The position numbers were made by a program, and so were the translations under genes. The notes beneath the pieces are model-generated. The model was given only the letters and a program-made list of their open reading frames with translations. It did no database searches and had not been told where the DNA came from. Positions 60,672 through 64,000 of a stretch of 64,000 nt of DNA are shown piece by piece. Every line of letters starts with the position of its first letter. Positions within the stretch are counted from its first letter, which is position 1. This stretch comes from Thermotomaculum hydrothermale (lineage in GTDB: Bacteria; Acidobacteriota; Holophagae; Thermotomaculales; Thermotomaculaceae). The DNA is taken from assembly GCF_016592575.1 (NCBI RefSeq), contig NZ_AP017470.1, positions 434,001 through 498,000 on the forward strand, given 5' to 3'.

Positions 60672-61752
60672 AGGAAGTTTTAGCCATTTAGATATTTATA
60701 AATTTTTTGTTTATGCTGGAGAAAACCGTTTAAACACTATTTTGTATTTTTCAGAAGGGTTCAGGGAATACAGAGTGTTTTTCAAAAATGGGAAAATTTC
60801 GTTTATTCTGTCTGGTGATAAAGATGAAAGATTTGGTGAATTCCTTGTTGTAACCAATAAAATAACCATTGAACAGTACAGAATTACAAGTGAGAAAATT
60901 TTGCAGGAAGGGAAGAAGTTTGGGTATGCTTTAATTGAAGAAGGGTTTATGACTGTTGAGGAATTGTATAATTCCCTCAATGAGTATATGCTTTTCCTTA
61001 TCTCACAGGTTTTTTCATTAAAAGAGGGGGTCTTTGCAAAACTTGAGTTTGAAACACACACAGAACTCCCTATGAATTTAACAATCGATTTTAGAAAAGC
61101 AATTTATCACGGAATTAAGAAGAATTCTTATTTTTCCCTTATAGATAATTATCTTCCAGATTTGAAGGTTATACCAAAATTTATAGTTTCTGTTGAGGAT
61201 GTTTTCAAGGTATTACCTTTAAGTGTTGAAGAGCAGGAAGTTCTGGAATGGATTGATGGGCAGAATTCAATATCTTCAATATGCAATTACAGTAATTTAA
61301 GCCAGTTTGAAACACTAAAACTATTGCTGATTTTGAAATTTTCAAATTTTATAAAATTTGAGAGGTTAAAGGATGAGGAGAGTTTTTCAATAAACTTTGA
61401 GGAAGAACTGGAGAAATTATTAAACAATTACAATTCAAAATTTGAGAAAATCTATACAATTTTAAACTCATTGAACCCTGAATTGTTTGAAAGGCTTAAT
61501 ACAGAAGTTTTTGAAATGCTTGAAGACAGATATGGAGAATTAGTAAGGGATATTGATTTTTCTTCGTATGGATATATAGACTTTGATGCATTTTATAGAA
61601 ACCTGTATAATTTGAATGAGTCTGAGAGGCTGGAAATTGCGGAGAAATTTCTTGAAGATGTTTTGAAGGAAACTATGTTTTTTATTGAAGAAAACGGAGA
61701 AAAGGATTTTTACCAATCTCTGAAAAAGGTAATTTATGAAAGAAAAGCTTGA
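60661..61752 (+). CDS. PATAN/DUF4388-like protein
   Basis: 363 residues from the ATG at 60661, with GGAG seven bases upstream; another ATG at 60643 is in frame but inside the preceding gene. The N-terminus (FVYAGENRLNTILYFSEGFREYRVFFKNGKISFILSGDKDERFGEFLV) fits the PATAN/DUF4388 fold often paired with GGDEF or response regulators. The C-terminal part is helical and unassigned. It overlaps the SPOR gene by 17 bases. Probably signalling, linked to the GGDEF protein upstream. Confidence 0.65.
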   Translation: MEDKGSFSHLDIYKFFVYAGENRLNTILYFSEGFREYRVFFKNGKISFILSGDKDERFGEFLVVTNKITIEQYRITSEKILQEGKKFGYALIEEGFMTVEELYNSLNEYMLFLISQVFSLKEGVFAKLEFETHTELPMNLTIDFRKAIYHGIKKNSYFSLIDNYLPDLKVIPKFIVSVEDVFKVLPLSVEEQEVLEWIDGQNSISSICNYSNLSQFETLKLLLILKFSNFIKFERLKDEESFSINFEEELEKLLNNYNSKFEKIYTILNSLNPELFERLNTEVFEMLEDRYGELVRDIDFSSYGYIDFDAFYRNLYNLNESERLEIAEKFLEDVLKETMFFIEENGEKDFYQSLKKVIYERKA

Positions 61753-62389
61753 TTCAACAACTTACCTGACAATTTTTGCGTGGTCGATTATTTGCTTTCT
61801 TGTCGCCTTTTTTTTAGGAATGTGGGTGGGAAGCAAAGCCACTTTAAAGCCAGATAGAAAACCTGTTGAAAGGGTAAATTACAATGATGACTTTAACCCT
61901 CAGTATGAAGAATTTGGCGAAAAACCTGTTGTAAAACCTAAAACAAAGAGTTTTAACCAGGAAACAAAAATAGTAAAAAAAGAGTCTTCAACAGAAAATA
62001 AAAAAAAGAAAAATGGAGTTCGGGAAAACACCGGGCTAAAGCAGCCAAGAAAAACTGCAAAAACTTCTTCTACCTCAAAAAGTGCAAAGAAAAAAACAGT
62101 AGCTAAAAAATCAACTCAGAAAAACAAAAAGCCAACCATAAAAAGCGGGGTAGAACAGAGGTATATGCTTCAAATAGGTGCTTATAAAAAGTTGAAGGAT
62201 GCTAACAGATTGAAGCAAAGGTTTGAAAAAAAAGGCTACTCTGTTTTTATAGTTAAAGAAAGAGGGAGAAAAAGCGTTTTTTACAAGGTGAGAATTGGTA
62301 CATTTTACTCTAAAAAAATTGCATACAAGGTTAAAAAAAAGATTGAAAGAGAGGATAGAATAAAGGCATGGGTCGTTCCGATAAAATGA
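61736..62389 (+). CDS. SPOR-domain membrane protein
   Basis: 217 residues. One transmembrane helix (about 12-32), a long Lys/Thr/Ser-rich linker and a C-terminal SPOR domain (RYMLQIGAYKKLKDANRLKQRFEKKGYSVFIVKE ... YKVRIGTFYSKKIAYKVKKKIE). SPOR domains bind denuded peptidoglycan at division sites, so this is a likely septal protein. Overlaps lipA. Confidence 0.88.
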   Translation: MKEKLDSTTYLTIFAWSIICFLVAFFLGMWVGSKATLKPDRKPVERVNYNDDFNPQYEEFGEKPVVKPKTKSFNQETKIVKKESSTENKKKKNGVRENTGLKQPRKTAKTSSTSKSAKKKTVAKKSTQKNKKPTIKSGVEQRYMLQIGAYKKLKDANRLKQRFEKKGYSVFIVKERGRKSVFYKVRIGTFYSKKIAYKVKKKIEREDRIKAWVVPIK

Positions 62390-63237
62390 AGCTTCCCTCA
62401 TGGATATCAAAGGAAAAAGTTGTCTTAAGGGATTTGCATAAGATTAAATCAGCGTTGAGGGAGAAGTCTCTTCACACTGTTTGTGAAGAAGCAATGTGTC
62501 CAAACAGGGGAGAGTGCTTTAAAAAGGGTACGGCAACCTTTTTACTGCTGGGAAATATTTGCACAAGAAACTGCAGGTTTTGTTCTGTTCCCAAAGGCAA
62601 ACCTTTACCTGTTGACGAAAAAGAGCCTGAAAATATAGCAAAATTTGTTTTTGAAAACAAAATTAAATACGCTGTATTAACAATGGTTAATAGAGATGAT
62701 TTGCCTGACGGGGGGGCATATCACATAAAAAAAACAGTGGAAGAGATTAAAAAACTAAATCCTTCTGTTAAAGTTGAGGTTCTTGTTGGAGATTTCAAGG
62801 GAAATTTAAGGGATATTGACACTGTTTTAGAGGCTAATATTGATGTTTTTAACCACAATATTGAAATGGTTAAAAGGCTTTTCCCGAAAATCAGGCCTAA
62901 GGCAGATTACAAAACTTCCCTGAAAATATTAAACTATGTTTTTAAAAATTACTCAATTCCAGTAAAGTCCGGCTTTATGGTTGGATTGGGGGAAAGCAAA
63001 GAAGAGATTATTGATTTGATGAAAGATTTAAAAGCAAACGGGGTTTCTATTTTAACGATAGGCCAGTATTTAAGGCCTTCAATGAAAAATGCTGAGGTAA
63101 AAAAATACTATACCCCTGAGGAGTTTAAAGAGTTTGAAGAAATTGGTTTAAATTTAGGTTTTGACTTTGTCTTCTCTTCCCCGTTTGTGAGAAGTTCCTA
63201 TATGGCAGAAAAGGTGTTTGAGGGATTGAAAAAATGA
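62386..63237 (+). CDS. lipA: Lipoyl synthase
   Basis: Radical SAM enzyme that inserts sulfur into octanoyl groups on lipoyl-carrier proteins; about 283 residues. The auxiliary-cluster motif is CEEAMCPNRGEC, and the radical SAM motif CX3CX2C lies in ICTRNCRFCSVPKG. The C-terminal SSPFVRSSYMAE holds the serine ligand. The ATG at 62386 overlaps the SPOR stop (ATGA); an in-frame ATG at 62368 is the alternative. Confidence 0.95.
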   Translation: MKLPSWISKEKVVLRDLHKIKSALREKSLHTVCEEAMCPNRGECFKKGTATFLLLGNICTRNCRFCSVPKGKPLPVDEKEPENIAKFVFENKIKYAVLTMVNRDDLPDGGAYHIKKTVEEIKKLNPSVKVEVLVGDFKGNLRDIDTVLEANIDVFNHNIEMVKRLFPKIRPKADYKTSLKILNYVFKNYSIPVKSGFMVGLGESKEEIIDLMKDLKANGVSILTIGQYLRPSMKNAEVKKYYTPEEFKEFEEIGLNLGFDFVFSSPFVRSSYMAEKVFEGLKK

Positions 63238-64000
63238 AAATTGTAAAAAAAGTCTTTTTAAAGGCTTTGTCCCATCCCTTTTACTCAAGGCTTTTCGGCA
63301 GATTTACAAGGGTAAAAAAACCGAAATTTTTTGCAAAAAGGGTAATTAAATACTATATTTCTATCTTTGACATTGATTTGCAGGATGTGAAAAAGCCTCT
63401 AAATGAATTTGAATGCCTTTCCGATTTTTTCATAAGGGAGTTGAAAGAGGGAACAAGGGAGATTGATTTTAATCCTGATATTATTGTATCCCCAACAGAC
63501 AGCCTTCTCCTTGAGGTTTCAAAGATTTCTGAAAATGGAAAGGTTTTTCAAATAAAGGGAAGCGAATACTCAATGGAAAGCCTTGTAAAGGGTTTTGTTG
63601 ATATTGAAAAGTATAAAAACGGGGATTACTTCCAGCTTTACCTTTCACCAAGGGATTACCACCGAATACACTTCCCGTTTGATTGCAAGGTTAAAAAGGT
63701 TTTCTATATTCCGGGAAAACTTTTGCCTGTAAACCTCTTTTCCCTTGAGAATTTTAAAGAGGTGTTCAACCAAAATGAAAGGGTTTTACTAATCCTTGAA
63801 AAAGAGGGAGTTGAGGTTTTGTGCGTTCTGGTTGGCGCATACAATGTTGGAAGAATTGTTTTAAGTTTTACCGATTTTATTACAAATGATAGATTTCCCA
63901 GAAAGCCTGCCCCAATTAACATTGAAGGTTTAACTGCAAAAAAAGGGGAAGAGTTGGGAATGTTTATGATGGGCTCAACAGTGCTTTTGTTTTTCCCTGA
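63234..64000 (+). CDS. psd: Phosphatidylserine decarboxylase, 5' part (runs off window)
   Basis: 255 codons in view with an ATG overlapping the lipA stop (ATGA). Psd features: FFIRELKEGTREID, SPTDS, the SPRDYHRIHFP block with the catalytic His, PGKLLPVN, GAYNVGRI and, near the window end, MGSTVLLFF. The family motif is LGST, cleaved before the serine that becomes the pyruvoyl group; here the first residue is Met. Makes phosphatidylethanolamine at the membrane. Short C-terminal part is missing. Confidence 0.93.
   Translation, partial: MKIVKKVFLKALSHPFYSRLFGRFTRVKKPKFFAKRVIKYYISIFDIDLQDVKKPLNEFECLSDFFIRELKEGTREIDFNPDIIVSPTDSLLLEVSKISENGKVFQIKGSEYSMESLVKGFVDIEKYKNGDYFQLYLSPRDYHRIHFPFDCKVKKVFYIPGKLLPVNLFSLENFKEVFNQNERVLLILEKEGVEVLCVLVGAYNVGRIVLSFTDFITNDRFPRKPAPINIEGLTAKKGEELGMFMMGSTVLLFFP

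Overview
The window is 64 kb of an AT-rich bacterial chromosome. Gene content points to a Gram-negative (diderm) anaerobe: many signal-peptide proteins, a LapB-type LPS-assembly factor, a SPOR-domain protein, sigma-54 regulation, GGDEF proteins, a trimeric [FeFe] hydrogenase and beta-oxidation functions. No marker fixes the phylum. The large secreted gingipain-type protease and the propeller-GGDEF sensors would suit Acidobacteriota or a similar lineage, but that is a guess. Genes are tightly packed, with many 4-base overlaps.

Layout. 1-4505: housekeeping run obg(partial)-nadD-rsfS-rlmH-lapAB-like fusion-yebC-ruvC. 4688-6196: an IS1111-type IS110 insertion sequence with 16-bp inverted repeats and two strongly structured non-coding ends. 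6299-10764 (minus): uvrC, a TPR protein and a 3-hydroxyacyl-CoA dehydrogenase. 10927-19734: secreted proteins, including a C25 (gingipain-like) protease, a PEBP protein, a transglutaminase-elicitor-like protein and a chalcone-isomerase-like protein. 19808-23978: histidine kinase, sigma-54 response regulator and M23 peptidase in one operon. 24030-29687 (minus): a CoA-disulfide-reductase-like flavoprotein and a 1395-residue secreted protein with two glycosidase-like barrels. 29961-37371: hydrogenase operon hydC-hydB-hydA-hydG-aspartase-hydF, behind a promoter that carries a palindrome. 37438-40127: FHA protein and Ser/Thr kinase, the kinase apparently joined to its membrane part by a -1 frameshift. 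40215-40485: tRNA-Pro, tRNA-Arg and tRNA-His. 40492-49167 (minus): two paralogous propeller-GGDEF sensors, a SpoIIE-type phosphatase (again split by a -1 shift), a RsbW-like kinase, a STAS protein and folK. 49242-50645: an unknown protein, tadA and tRNA-Ser. 50842-52839: a membrane iron-sulfur oxidoreductase of the ETF:menaquinone type under a FadR-like operator. 52887-53710: two small exported proteins. 54019-59339: M14 peptidase, prmA, rsmE, nfeD and stomatin. 59346-64000: GGDEF protein, PATAN-like protein, SPOR protein, lipA and psd (cut by the window end).

How it fits together. The hydrogenase has an unusually short NADH-binding subunit that lacks the extra iron-sulfur domains of bifurcating enzymes. 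With the hydroxyacyl-CoA dehydrogenase and the FadR-box-controlled ETF:quinone oxidoreductase, this suggests fatty-acid oxidation in which NADH is reoxidised to H2 and ETF electrons go to quinone. Three giant secreted proteins share a roughly 105-residue repeat with a W-x-G-I/L-x-I-x-N-P core, which looks like an undescribed surface or adhesion module. Two signalling genes carry an in-phase A AAA AAA heptamer exactly where the frame shifts by -1, which is the most unusual regulatory signal in the window.
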